Part shown: positions 24,961 to 32,052 of the stretch, piece by piece
How positions within the stretch are numbered: position 1 is the first letter of the stretch
Layout: each line of letters opens with the position of its first letter
Origin: Gammaproteobacteria bacterium
Lineage (GTDB): Bacteria; Pseudomonadota; Gammaproteobacteria; Steroidobacterales; Steroidobacteraceae
Reading direction: 5' to 3'
NCBI GenBank assembly: GCA_019247195.1
Contig: JAFAPI010000110.1
Location: 1 to 33,914, forward strand
DNA length: 33,914 bases
Notes under the pieces: model-generated
What the model saw: only the letters and a program-made list of their open reading frames with translations
Database searches by the model: none
Told to the model about the DNA's origin: nothing
Made by a program: the position numbers and the translations under genes

Positions 24961-25290
24961 TCAGCGCTCGGCCTTGCCGGCGACGTCGTTGATCCAGCTC
25001 AGGGCGGCCATGACGGTCGGAAAGCCGATGGTGCTGGTGGCCGCGATGACGGCGTGCCGCAGCTCCTCCACCGTCGCGCCGGCCGCCAGTGCGCGGCGGC
25101 TGTGACTGTGCACCGCGCCCTCGGAGCGGATCGCCGCGGCGGCAGCGAGCTGCACCAGGTGACACACCTTCTCCGCCAGCGGACCGGCGCCGGCGGCGGC
25201 CTTACCGACCGCATCGAGTGCGGCCATGTACTCTGGGTAGCGTTTGACCATGGACTCGTAGTTCTTGGGCATGCGGTTGTCACTCGACAC
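24961..25290 (-). CDS. Carboxymuconolactone decarboxylase/AhpD-like protein
   Basis: A 109-residue all-helical protein. I use the GTG at 25290-25288, with GGGAG 7 nt upstream, rather than the long frame to 25557. The body reads KVCHLVQLAAAAAIRSEGAVHSHSRRALAAGATVEELRHAVIAATSTIGFP, the CMD fold pattern (LAAAAAIRSEGAVHSHxxxAL...GAT.EEL..A). In AhpD peroxidases a CxxC pair occupies the helix end before the His; here that place reads SEGAVHSH without Cys, so peroxidase activity is unlikely and a lyase/decarboxylase or unknown role fits better. It precedes the dioxygenase by 100 bp on the same strand, but the operator lies between them, so it may belong to a separate transcript. Confidence 0.85.
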   Translation of the reverse strand: MSSDNRMPKNYESMVKRYPEYMAALDAVGKAAAGAGPLAEKVCHLVQLAAAAAIRSEGAVHSHSRRALAAGATVEELRHAVIAATSTIGFPTVMAALSWINDVAGKAER

Positions 25291-25555
25291 GATCTGACTC
25301 CCTCGTTGCGGACGGCGTCCGCGCCATGACCTCGGTTGTGCCCGCATGCAGGATATCGAGGCGCCCGCCATTCTCCCAGCGGTGCGGCCCGGCACGGCAT
25401 GAGGGATGGGTTCTCGGCGGCCCGTGCGACCCTGAATCTCACCCAGCCTCCGCGGGTATTCAATTTCGCTTAACACCGCCTCAGCAACCGTGTTTGCTGC
25501 CGCGGGCGCTGCGCCGAAGACTTTCGCGCACGGCACGGTCGCGGGAGGGCGGGTC

Positions 25556-26392
25556 ATGAGGATGCTGGATTATCGGGTACAGGCGACGACGGCGGTCGAG
25601 GCGGATATCGGCTTTCTCGTGCCGCACGCCGGTCCGCTCTTTACCTACGGGCGCAACGCCCCGCCCGGGGCGCAGCCTGAGAACACCCGCTTCGAGCCAC
25701 GCCGCGTGCTCATCGCCGATGCGCGCAGCTCGCCCCTCACCCTCGGCGCGAATGCCGTGACGTTCGGCCGGTGGCCCACGGTCGTGCGGGATTTCGCCGA
25801 TGAGGCGGACCTGCGCAAGCGCTACTACGCGGAAGCCGCCGAGATCATCCGGGCGGAACTGCAGGCCGAGCGGGTGCTGGTGTTCGACCACAACGTCCGT
25901 CGCGGCGAAGCGCTGCCGATACAGCCTGAGCACTACGCCGAGGCGCGCCCGGTGCTGCACGCCCACGTGGATTACACCAGCACCTCGGCACCGATGCGCC
26001 TGCAGCGCGAGCTCGACCTCATGGCCGCTCATCAGGAATACCGCCGCCTGGTACAGGTCAATCTGTGGCGGCCGCTACGCGCGCCGCTGCGGGATGCGCC
26101 GCTCGCGGTGTGTGACGGCGCGAGCGTCGAGTCCGGGCAGCTGCGGCGGGTCGAGCTGCGTTACCCCGACCGGGTCGGCGAGATCTACTACCTGGAGTAC
26201 GCGCCGCAGCAGCGCTGGTACTACGCCCCGGACATGGGCGTGGAGGAGGCGTGGCTCTTTAAGAATTATGACTCGGCCGCAGCACCGTGCCAACCCGGCC
26301 TCGCCCCGCACAGTGCCTTTTACGATCCGCGCTGGAAGCGGGTCACGCCGCGCGAGAGCATCGAGGTGCGGGCCTTCGCCCTGTTCGGGTGA
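25556..26392 (+). CDS. CmcJ/AsaB-like oxidoreductase (NvfI-type)
   Basis: A 278-residue protein. GGAGGG lies 8 nt before the ATG at 25556; the frame itself begins at 25490. Recognisable family segments run in order: FLVPHAGPLFTYGRNAPPG, VFDHNVRRGEALP, VLHAHVDYTSTSAPMRLQR, VNLWRPLRAPLRDAPLAVCD, YYLEYAPQQRWYYAPDMGVEEAWLFKNYDS and APHSAFYDP, then PRESIEVRAFALFG. HAHVDY (H-x-D) plus the His of PHSAF would form the 2-His-1-Asp iron site seen in NvfI/AsaB-type oxygenases, in which case it is an Fe(II)/2-oxoglutarate enzyme. Members occur in secondary metabolism and in many bacterial genomes without known substrate. Its stop abuts that of the opposing gene exactly. Confidence 0.83.
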   Translation: MRMLDYRVQATTAVEADIGFLVPHAGPLFTYGRNAPPGAQPENTRFEPRRVLIADARSSPLTLGANAVTFGRWPTVVRDFADEADLRKRYYAEAAEIIRAELQAERVLVFDHNVRRGEALPIQPEHYAEARPVLHAHVDYTSTSAPMRLQRELDLMAAHQEYRRLVQVNLWRPLRAPLRDAPLAVCDGASVESGQLRRVELRYPDRVGEIYYLEYAPQQRWYYAPDMGVEEAWLFKNYDSAAAPCQPGLAPHSAFYDPRWKRVTPRESIEVRAFALFG

Positions 26393-26884
26393 CTAGAGCT
26401 CGGTCAGCAGCTCGTCCGGGACCCAGCCGACGATGTGACCGATCGTCAGGTAGATCACGCGCCCGCTGCGGAAGTCGACCTCCTCGTCGTCACGGTCGTC
26501 CTGCGCCGGATCGAAGCGGCGAATGTTGCCGTCGCACAGGCTCAGCATGTACCCCACCGTGTGCAGTCCCTGGTTCGCGAGCGCATCCGCGGTGGAGAAG
26601 AAATCCGCGAAGGGGCGGTTGTGGATGGAGCAGATGTGGGTGTGATAGTCCGCCACCACTTCCGGACCGTAGAACTCGCCCAGATCCACCCCGAACGGCT
26701 TTTTCGAGGAGATCGGTGCCGTGGCCTCGTAACCCCCCGGCACCGCCCGCACCACCCCGCCACATTCGTAGCGCGGGTTGCAGGTCGCGGCGGCGTGCCG
26801 CAGACCGTCGATCGCCGCTTCATCGACGGTAGCAAAGACTCCGGTCAGAGCCAGCAGGCTGAGCATCTCGCCCCCCATGCCCAC
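26393..26884 (-). CDS. JAMM/MPN-like protein (DUF4329-type), possibly exported
   Basis: A 163-residue protein. The start is uncertain: the ATG at 26884 or one of two in-frame ATGs within the next six codons (ATG-GGC-ATG-GGGGGCGAG-ATG). The beginning MLSLLALTGVFA is hydrophobic and could be a signal or a buried helix. JAMM residues are all present: Glu40 (YECGG), His81-x-His83 (YHTHIC), Ser97-x2-Asp100 (FSTADAL). The spacer between HTH and S is 13 residues, longer than the 7 of classical JAMM proteases, as in the DUF4329/JAB-like group, with GLHTVGYMLSLCDGNIRRFDP after it. A zinc hydrolase is plausible; no substrate can be named. Its stop touches the stop of the CmcJ-like gene. Confidence 0.72.
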   Translation of the reverse strand: MGMGGEMLSLLALTGVFATVDEAAIDGLRHAAATCNPRYECGGVVRAVPGGYEATAPISSKKPFGVDLGEFYGPEVVADYHTHICSIHNRPFADFFSTADALANQGLHTVGYMLSLCDGNIRRFDPAQDDRDDEEVDFRSGRVIYLTIGHIVGWVPDELLTEL

Positions 26885-27045
26885 GAAGCGTGGCGCGCAT
26901 GAGCGCTAGGAGGTATCAGCCTTCACGGAATGCGGCGGTGCGTCCCGGCCACACGTCGCACAATGGCGAAGCAGCCGCGCCGCCCGGCTGCTGCACCGGG
27001 TTCTGTGACGCCCGTCCCAGTGACAACTGAGACGCAGTTCTTGCG

Positions 27046-27069
27046 GCGGCAGGCCTCCTTGCCTGCCGC
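27046..27069 (-). terminator. Hairpin downstream of the lipoprotein gene
   Basis: GCGGCAGGC and GCCTGCCGC pair perfectly over 9 bp around CTCCTT, 15 bp beyond the stop at 27085 (minus strand). There is no T-run on that strand; still a likely 3'-end structure. Confidence 0.55.
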
Positions 27070-27084
27070 ACGCTCGTTCTTAGC

Positions 27085-27492
27085 TCAGGGCTTAGGATCG
27101 CTCGCGGCGCGCTCGGACTTGGCGCGCGACTTCGCCAGATCGTAGTCGGCGTCGGCCTTGTCCTTGCAGGACTTCTGCGCCGAGCCGCTCAGCGCCTCGC
27201 ACTGCGCCAGCGCAACCTTGTGGTTGCCCTCGGCAGCGGTGTCCTCGACCTTCTCGCCCTGCACGGCCGCGACGTGCTGCATGTCGCGCTCCTCGGAGCG
27301 GACGTCCTTGCGGGCATCAGCAATCTTCTCGTCTGCCTTGTGCTCCGCATCGCGCACATTCTCGGCCCGGTTCTGCTCGGCCGCGGCGGTGTCCTTGGCG
27401 ACCTGTGACTCGTCCTTGGCGTGGTTGCAGCCGCCGAGCGCGAGAGCCAGCGCGGCCGCGAGTCCAATCGATGTCAGGGAAAACGCTTTCAT
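27085..27492 (-). CDS. Predicted lipoprotein with helical, charged body
   Basis: A 135-residue protein. The lipobox LGGC places the acylated Cys at residue 22 after MKAFSLTSIGLAAALALA. The mature region is a run of charged Ala-rich heptads (DESQVAKDTAAAEQNRAENVRDAEHKADEKIADARKD), which suggests a long helix or coiled coil. It ends with two Cys, QCEALSGSAQKSCKDKAD (C-x10-C), and a basic tail. The layout recalls small periplasmic helical lipoproteins of the Lpp/OsmE-like size class, but there is no specific match. It is a single gene with a hairpin at its 3' end. Function unknown. Confidence 0.8.
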   Translation of the reverse strand: MKAFSLTSIGLAAALALALGGCNHAKDESQVAKDTAAAEQNRAENVRDAEHKADEKIADARKDVRSEERDMQHVAAVQGEKVEDTAAEGNHKVALAQCEALSGSAQKSCKDKADADYDLAKSRAKSERAASDPKP

Positions 27493-27694
27493 AGGGGGAT
27501 CCTGTTCGCTGTCAAAAAAAGGGCACTTCTAACTCACAAGCGTGACGTCATCCTGAGCGGTTGACTTGGGCGAAGTCTTGACGCGGCCCGGCCCCACGGC
27601 TATCGGAGGGGCGAGAGTGAAGGGGTAGGACGAGGTCTACCGGGTGTTATATGTGCCGGCTCAGTGAGTTAGCTGAGTTGGCGAGCGGGGCGGG

Positions 27695-29491
27695 CTAACC
27701 CGGTGGCTTGTCGGACGGCCGGCTGATGCGATCGAGGATGATCGCGAGCAGCACGATGACAATACCCGCCTCGAATCCGGTGCCGACCTGCACGGTGTTG
27801 AGTGCGCGCACCACCGGCACGCCCAGGCCTCCGGCCCCGACCAGGGCGGCGATCACCACCATGGACAGGCTGAGCATGATGCACTGGGTGATGCCGGCGA
27901 GGATCGTGGGTGCCGCCGCCGGCAGCTCGACCTTCCACAAGAGTTGGCTACGGGTGGCGCCAAAGGCTTCTCCCGCCTCGACCAGCGCGCGCGGCACGGA
28001 GGCGACGCCGAGTTGCGTGAGCCGGACCGGGGCCGGCAGGGCGAAGATCACCGTCGAGATCAGCCCGGGCACGACGCCGAGCCCGAACAGGACGAGCGTG
28101 GGGATCAGATAGACGAAGGTGGGCAGTGTCTGCATCAGGTCGAGGACCGGCCGCAGCGTGGCATAGAAGCGCGGGTGGCGCGCGGCTGCGATCCCGAGGG
28201 GTACCCCGATCAGGGTCGCCATGAAGGCGGCCACGAGCACGAGCGAGAGCGTCTCAAGGGTCGCGCTCCAGTAGCCCTGGTTCATGATGTAAAGCAGCGC
28301 GGCGATGACGAATAGGGTCGCCATGATCGAGCGGCGGAGGAACCAGGTCAGCGCGCCGATCGCCAGCAACAGCACGACCGTCGGCACCAGGAGCAGCAGT
28401 CGGTTCAGGCCATTGACCAGGCTGCGCAGCACGAGCGAGACCGCATCAAAGAATCCCGTGCCGTGCGTCTTCACGTAGGTCACGAGCTGCGCCATCGCCT
28501 CTCCGAGCGGGATCTTGTGCGCGGCGAGCCAGCCCTCGAGCTGAAAGTCGCGGCCCGGCCGGGCGGCGGCGTGTGCCGGCGCCGGCCGCCCGTCCCAGCG
28601 CAGGGCCCCGGCGACCCAGGCCGCCCGTACCGCGGGGTTCCTGGCCAGCCACTCGGCGGCGGCCACCTCCGGGAGCTGGTGGCCCTGCAGCATGGCGCGC
28701 ATGACCTCGCTCTCGCCGGTGGTCGTGAACCTGAGGTTGCGCAGCAGCCGGGCCACGTTCGGACACAGCGCGGCGTAACCGGCGCGGGTGGTGGTGTAGA
28801 CGGTCGCGCCGCCGAAATTGGGACCGAACACCGCATCGCCGCCCGAGAGGTAGCGCATGTCGAACATCAGGTTCATCGGATGCGGGTCCCAGGCGAGAAA
28901 GACGATCGGCGCGCGCGAGCGCACCGCGCGCTCGACCTGCGCGAGCATCCCCTGCTCGCTCGACTCGATGAGCCGGAAGTCGTGCAGCTGGAAGGCATCG
29001 TCGCGGATCATCTTCAGCACCAGGCGGTTGCCGTCGTTGCCGGGCTCGATGCCATAGATGGTGTGCGCGAGCGCCGGGGCGAAGCGGTGGATGTCGGCGA
29101 AGCTCTTCAGCCCCGCCGCGTAGGTATAGGCGGGGACCGCCAGGGTGTACTTGGCGCCGGTGAGGTTGGCGCCGAGCACTTCGATGGAATGATCCGCGAG
29201 ATAGGGTTGGCGATCGGCGCTCTGCGCGGGCATCCAGTTGCCGAGAAACACGTCAATGTCGCCCCGCTTCATCGACTCGAAGGTCACCGGCACCGACAAC
29301 AGCGTCACCTGCGGCTGGTAGCCCAGCTCGCGCAGCACCGTGCTGAAGAGCGCGGTGGTGGCGGTGACGTCGGTCCAGCCGACGTCCGAGAGTCGCACGG
29401 TCTGGCAGCGAGGATCCTCCGCGGCGGCGCGGGCCGAGGGCTGCGCGCTGGCAAGCGCCAGCGCGAGGAGCGCCAGCGCCGCGCGCGACAC
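27695..29491 (-). CDS. Betaine/choline ABC transporter, fused binding protein and permease
   Basis: A 598-residue fusion. The start is a GTG (29491-29489), 7 nt after the betC stop with AGG 6 nt upstream; the frame itself reaches to 29785, overlapping betC. Residues 1-24 are a signal peptide. Residues about 25-300 are an OpuAC-like quaternary-amine-binding domain (VRLSDVGWTDVTATTALFSTVLRELGY, GDIDVFLGNWMP, TIYGIEPGNDGN, WDPHPMNLMF). The C-terminal half is the permease with several membrane segments and the EAA loop GEAFGATRSQLLWKVELPAAAPTILAG. No ABC ATPase gene follows: the next gene downstream is an unrelated lipoprotein. It should take up choline, betaine or choline sulfate with an ATPase encoded elsewhere. 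Confidence 0.88.
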   Translation of the reverse strand: MSRAALALLALALASAQPSARAAAEDPRCQTVRLSDVGWTDVTATTALFSTVLRELGYQPQVTLLSVPVTFESMKRGDIDVFLGNWMPAQSADRQPYLADHSIEVLGANLTGAKYTLAVPAYTYAAGLKSFADIHRFAPALAHTIYGIEPGNDGNRLVLKMIRDDAFQLHDFRLIESSEQGMLAQVERAVRSRAPIVFLAWDPHPMNLMFDMRYLSGGDAVFGPNFGGATVYTTTRAGYAALCPNVARLLRNLRFTTTGESEVMRAMLQGHQLPEVAAAEWLARNPAVRAAWVAGALRWDGRPAPAHAAARPGRDFQLEGWLAAHKIPLGEAMAQLVTYVKTHGTGFFDAVSLVLRSLVNGLNRLLLLVPTVVLLLAIGALTWFLRRSIMATLFVIAALLYIMNQGYWSATLETLSLVLVAAFMATLIGVPLGIAAARHPRFYATLRPVLDLMQTLPTFVYLIPTLVLFGLGVVPGLISTVIFALPAPVRLTQLGVASVPRALVEAGEAFGATRSQLLWKVELPAAAPTILAGITQCIMLSLSMVVIAALVGAGGLGVPVVRALNTVQVGTGFEAGIVIVLLAIILDRISRPSDKPPG

Positions 29492-29498
29492 GGCGCGC

Positions 29499-31007
29499 CT
29501 AGGGCAAGCGCGGGAAGCGGGCCGCGGCTTCCAGATCATCGAGCGCCATGTAGTTACGAATGTACTGCTCGCTCGCCGGAAACTCCGGCTGGTAATCCCA
29601 GGCCACCCGTCGCCCCAGCGCGTGTGCCGCCGCCACCAGCCGCCGTCGCCGCTGGCTGGCGATGACCTCCGCGTGCAGGGCCGGCAGCGACCAGCGCTGC
29701 TGCGCCTCGGTGCGCCAGCTCGAGGGCGTAGCGGGCGCGGCAGAGGCGAGGTTCTCCAGCTCGTCCGGGTCGCGCGCCAGATCATAGAGCTGATCCGGGT
29801 CGGCCGGGCAATGGATGAACTTGTGATGTCCGCGGCGGATCATGACGATCGGCGCGATCGCGCCCTCGGCGAGGTATTCCCCGAGCACTTCGTCGTGGCC
29901 GCCGCGCCGCCCCAGATGCGGCACCAGGCTGCGCCCGTCGAGGTCGGGCCCGCACACCCGCGCCGAATCCGCGCCGGCCAGCTCCACCAGGGTGGGCAGC
30001 AGATCGATGAGGGAGACCGAGGCGTCCACCGTGCCGGGGGTGAAGTGGCCCGGGGCGTGGATCAGGAGCGGCACGCGGCAGGCGGGCTCGAAGAAATTCA
30101 TCTTGTACCAGAGGCCCCGCTCCCCGAGCATCTCGCCATGATCGGCGATGACGAGCACGATCGTGTCCGAGGCCAGTCGGGCTTCCCCGAGCGCCGTCAG
30201 CAGCGCGCCGAACTGTTCATCCACGTAGGAGACCGCGCCATAGTAGGCGTGCCGTGCGGCGCGCACCTGCGCCTCTGACACCGGCTGCGCATCCAGGGCG
30301 CACACGTGGCGCAGGCGCTGCGAGTGCGGATCGGGGACGGCGGGAGGGGCGATGCGGGGCATGTCGATCTCGTCGTCCGCATAGCGATCCCAGTACTCGG
30401 CGCGGATCGCGAAGGGGTCGTGCGGGTGGGTGAGCGAGACCAGCATGCAGAAGGGCCGGCGGTCCCGGCCGCGCGCGATGTCGAACAGCGCCCGGCGCGC
30501 GCGAAAGACCACCTCGTCGTCAAAGTCCAGCTGGTTGCTGCGCAGGCACAGGCCGGCCTGCGTCACCGAGTCCAGGTTGTGATACCAGCTGGGCCGGGCC
30601 TCGAAGTTCAGCCAGTCCGGCGTCCAGCCGAAGTCCGCGGGATAGATGTCGGTGGTGAGCCGCTCCTCGAACCCGTGCAGCTGATCCGGCCCACAGAAGT
30701 GCATCTTGCCGCTGAGGAGCGTGCGGTAACCCGCGAGGCGCAGGTAATGCGCGAAGGTCGGGACCTGGGCGGGGAACTCGGCGGCGTTGTCGTAAGCCCC
30801 GATTGCCGAGGGAAGCCGACCTGCCATGAAGGAGAAGCGCGAAGGAGCGCAGAGCGGACTGTTGCAGTAGGCGGAGCGGAATACGACGCTGTGGTCGGCG
30901 AGCCGGTCGAGGTGAGGCGTGCGGGCGATGCGGTTGCCGTACGCCGGCAGGGCCGCCGCCCGCAGCTGATCCGCCATGAGAATCAGGAGATTAGGTCTAG
31001 CTCCCAT
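29499..31007 (-). CDS. betC: Choline-O-sulfatase
   Basis: A 502-residue sulfatase. The family start NLLILMADQLRAAALPAYGN carries the metal-binding Asp, and the formylglycine site is NSPLCAPSRFSFMAGRLPS with Cys53 in the C-x-P-S-R signature. The extension after it (AIGAYDNAAEF) is the choline-sulfatase hallmark. LLSGKMHFCGPDQLHGFEERLTTDIYPADF, LVSLTHPHDPF and LVIADHGEMLGERGLW complete the catalytic core. It hydrolyses choline-O-sulfate to choline and sulfate, probably in the cytoplasm as it lacks a signal peptide. The C-terminal tail QPEFPASEQYIRNY also fits. Cys53 must be converted to formylglycine by an enzyme not in this window. A LysR regulator gene lies divergently upstream. Confidence 0.93.
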   Translation of the reverse strand: MGARPNLLILMADQLRAAALPAYGNRIARTPHLDRLADHSVVFRSAYCNSPLCAPSRFSFMAGRLPSAIGAYDNAAEFPAQVPTFAHYLRLAGYRTLLSGKMHFCGPDQLHGFEERLTTDIYPADFGWTPDWLNFEARPSWYHNLDSVTQAGLCLRSNQLDFDDEVVFRARRALFDIARGRDRRPFCMLVSLTHPHDPFAIRAEYWDRYADDEIDMPRIAPPAVPDPHSQRLRHVCALDAQPVSEAQVRAARHAYYGAVSYVDEQFGALLTALGEARLASDTIVLVIADHGEMLGERGLWYKMNFFEPACRVPLLIHAPGHFTPGTVDASVSLIDLLPTLVELAGADSARVCGPDLDGRSLVPHLGRRGGHDEVLGEYLAEGAIAPIVMIRRGHHKFIHCPADPDQLYDLARDPDELENLASAAPATPSSWRTEAQQRWSLPALHAEVIASQRRRRLVAAAHALGRRVAWDYQPEFPASEQYIRNYMALDDLEAAARFPRLP

Positions 31008-31019
31008 GGGGTCGACCCC
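31008..31019. promoter_or_regulatory. 12-bp palindrome at the betC start
   Basis: GGGGTCGACCCC is a perfect palindrome immediately next to the betC ATG. It contains part of the G-run that would be its Shine-Dalgarno, so it may modulate translation by pairing or may simply reflect GC bias. Confidence 0.3.
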
Positions 31020-31094
31020 CCGGTCGCGCCCGCCTCAGGACGGCATCCTGACCCACGCGCGCGGCGGCGTGAAGGCGCGGCTGGCTCATGGGGG

Positions 31095-31110
31095 TATGAT
31101 TTTAATTCAT
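31095..31110 (+). promoter_or_regulatory. LysR-box-like dyad at the lysR start
   Basis: ATGATTTTAATTCAT (31096-31110) is a near-perfect dyad containing the T-N11-A motif of LysR-type operators (T31097, A31109). It overlaps TATGAT (31095-31100), a possible -10, and the lysR start codon, so autoregulation is plausible. The AT-rich box stands out from GC-rich surroundings. Confidence 0.45.
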
Positions 31111-32050
31111 GGCAGCTCCATTCAGGCGCCTCCCGCCCGTCGGGGCGCTACTGGTCCTCGAGGCGGCGGGCCGGCACCTCAATTTCAGCCGCGCCGCCCT
31201 TGAGCTCGGGCTCACGCAATCCGCCGTCAGCCACGGCATCCGCGCCCTCGAGACCCGGCTCGGGGTGACACTCTTCAGGCGTCTGCACCGCGGCGTCGCA
31301 TTGACCGCCGCCGGGGCGCAGCTGCTCGATGCCGCGAGCCAGGGACTGGGGATCCTGCAGGAGGCAGCCGCGGCGCTGCGCCGGCGCGGCGGCGCGAGCG
31401 TGCTGCGCGTATTGACTGATTTCGGCTTTGCCGCCTGGTGGCTCATGTCGCGCCTGGGCAGCTGGAGCGAGCGTGCGCCCGGCGTCGAGGTGCGCATCAT
31501 TACCGCGCAGCACGTCCCCGACCTGCGCCAGGAGGATGCGGACATCGCGATCCTCTTTGGCTCAGGATCCTGGCCCGCGTGTCGGGCCGAGCGCTGGTTT
31601 CCCGAGACGGTCTATCCGGTGTGCAGCCCCGGCGTCGCCGCAGGTCTCGGGAGCGACCCGCAGGCGGCCCTGGGCAGCGCTCGACTGCTGCACGTGTCCG
31701 CGGCGGAACCGTGCGAGTGGCTCACCTGGCCGCGCTACCTCCAGGCGCGGCGCACGGCGCGCGCCCCGCGTACCCAGGATCTCAGCTTCGGCAACTACCA
31801 GCTGGTCCTGCAGGCGGCACTGCTCGGCCAGGGAGTCGCCCTCGGCTGGCGACCCCTGATCGACGAGCTCGTGCTCGCGGGCCAGATTCTCCGTCTGAGT
31901 GAGACCCCGCTGATGACCGACGCCGGCTACTACCTCGTCGAGCCTCTGCACCGCGCGCACCCGCCCGTGGTGGCGGACTTCCGCCGCTGGCTCCTGGCGC
32001 AGCGCGAGGAGTGCCTCGGGCGCTGGCCGCTCGGCCCTGCGGGCGCGTGA
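31109..32050 (+). CDS. LysR family regulator, choline-sulfate-utilisation type
   Basis: A 313-residue LysR protein. The winged helix is at residues about 10-65: ALLVLEAAGRHLNFSRAALELGLTQSAVSHGIRALETRLGVTLFRR. The effector domain follows (VLRVLTDFGFAAWWLMSRL, VEVRIITAQHVPDL, DIAILFGSG). It lies divergently 101 bp from betC, the usual place of the choline-sulfate-utilisation regulator. No Shine-Dalgarno is seen ahead of the ATG; with the -10-like TATGAT only about 9 nt upstream, the mRNA could be leaderless. It probably activates betC and the fused transporter when choline sulfate or choline is present. Confidence 0.9.
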   Translation: MAAPFRRLPPVGALLVLEAAGRHLNFSRAALELGLTQSAVSHGIRALETRLGVTLFRRLHRGVALTAAGAQLLDAASQGLGILQEAAAALRRRGGASVLRVLTDFGFAAWWLMSRLGSWSERAPGVEVRIITAQHVPDLRQEDADIAILFGSGSWPACRAERWFPETVYPVCSPGVAAGLGSDPQAALGSARLLHVSAAEPCEWLTWPRYLQARRTARAPRTQDLSFGNYQLVLQAALLGQGVALGWRPLIDELVLAGQILRLSETPLMTDAGYYLVEPLHRAHPPVVADFRRWLLAQREECLGRWPLGPAGA

Positions 32051-32052
32051 CC

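Noticed and set aside
27529-27672. Inverted 9-mers CTAACTCAC (27529-27537) and GTGAGTTAG (27664-27672)
   Set aside because: No extension beyond nine bases, far apart, and no mobile-element gene between them; chance is sufficient.
28463-29665. A 400-codon plus-strand open frame opposite the ABC fusion
   Set aside because: Antisense shadow of the transporter and betC; no motif, no ribosome binding site.
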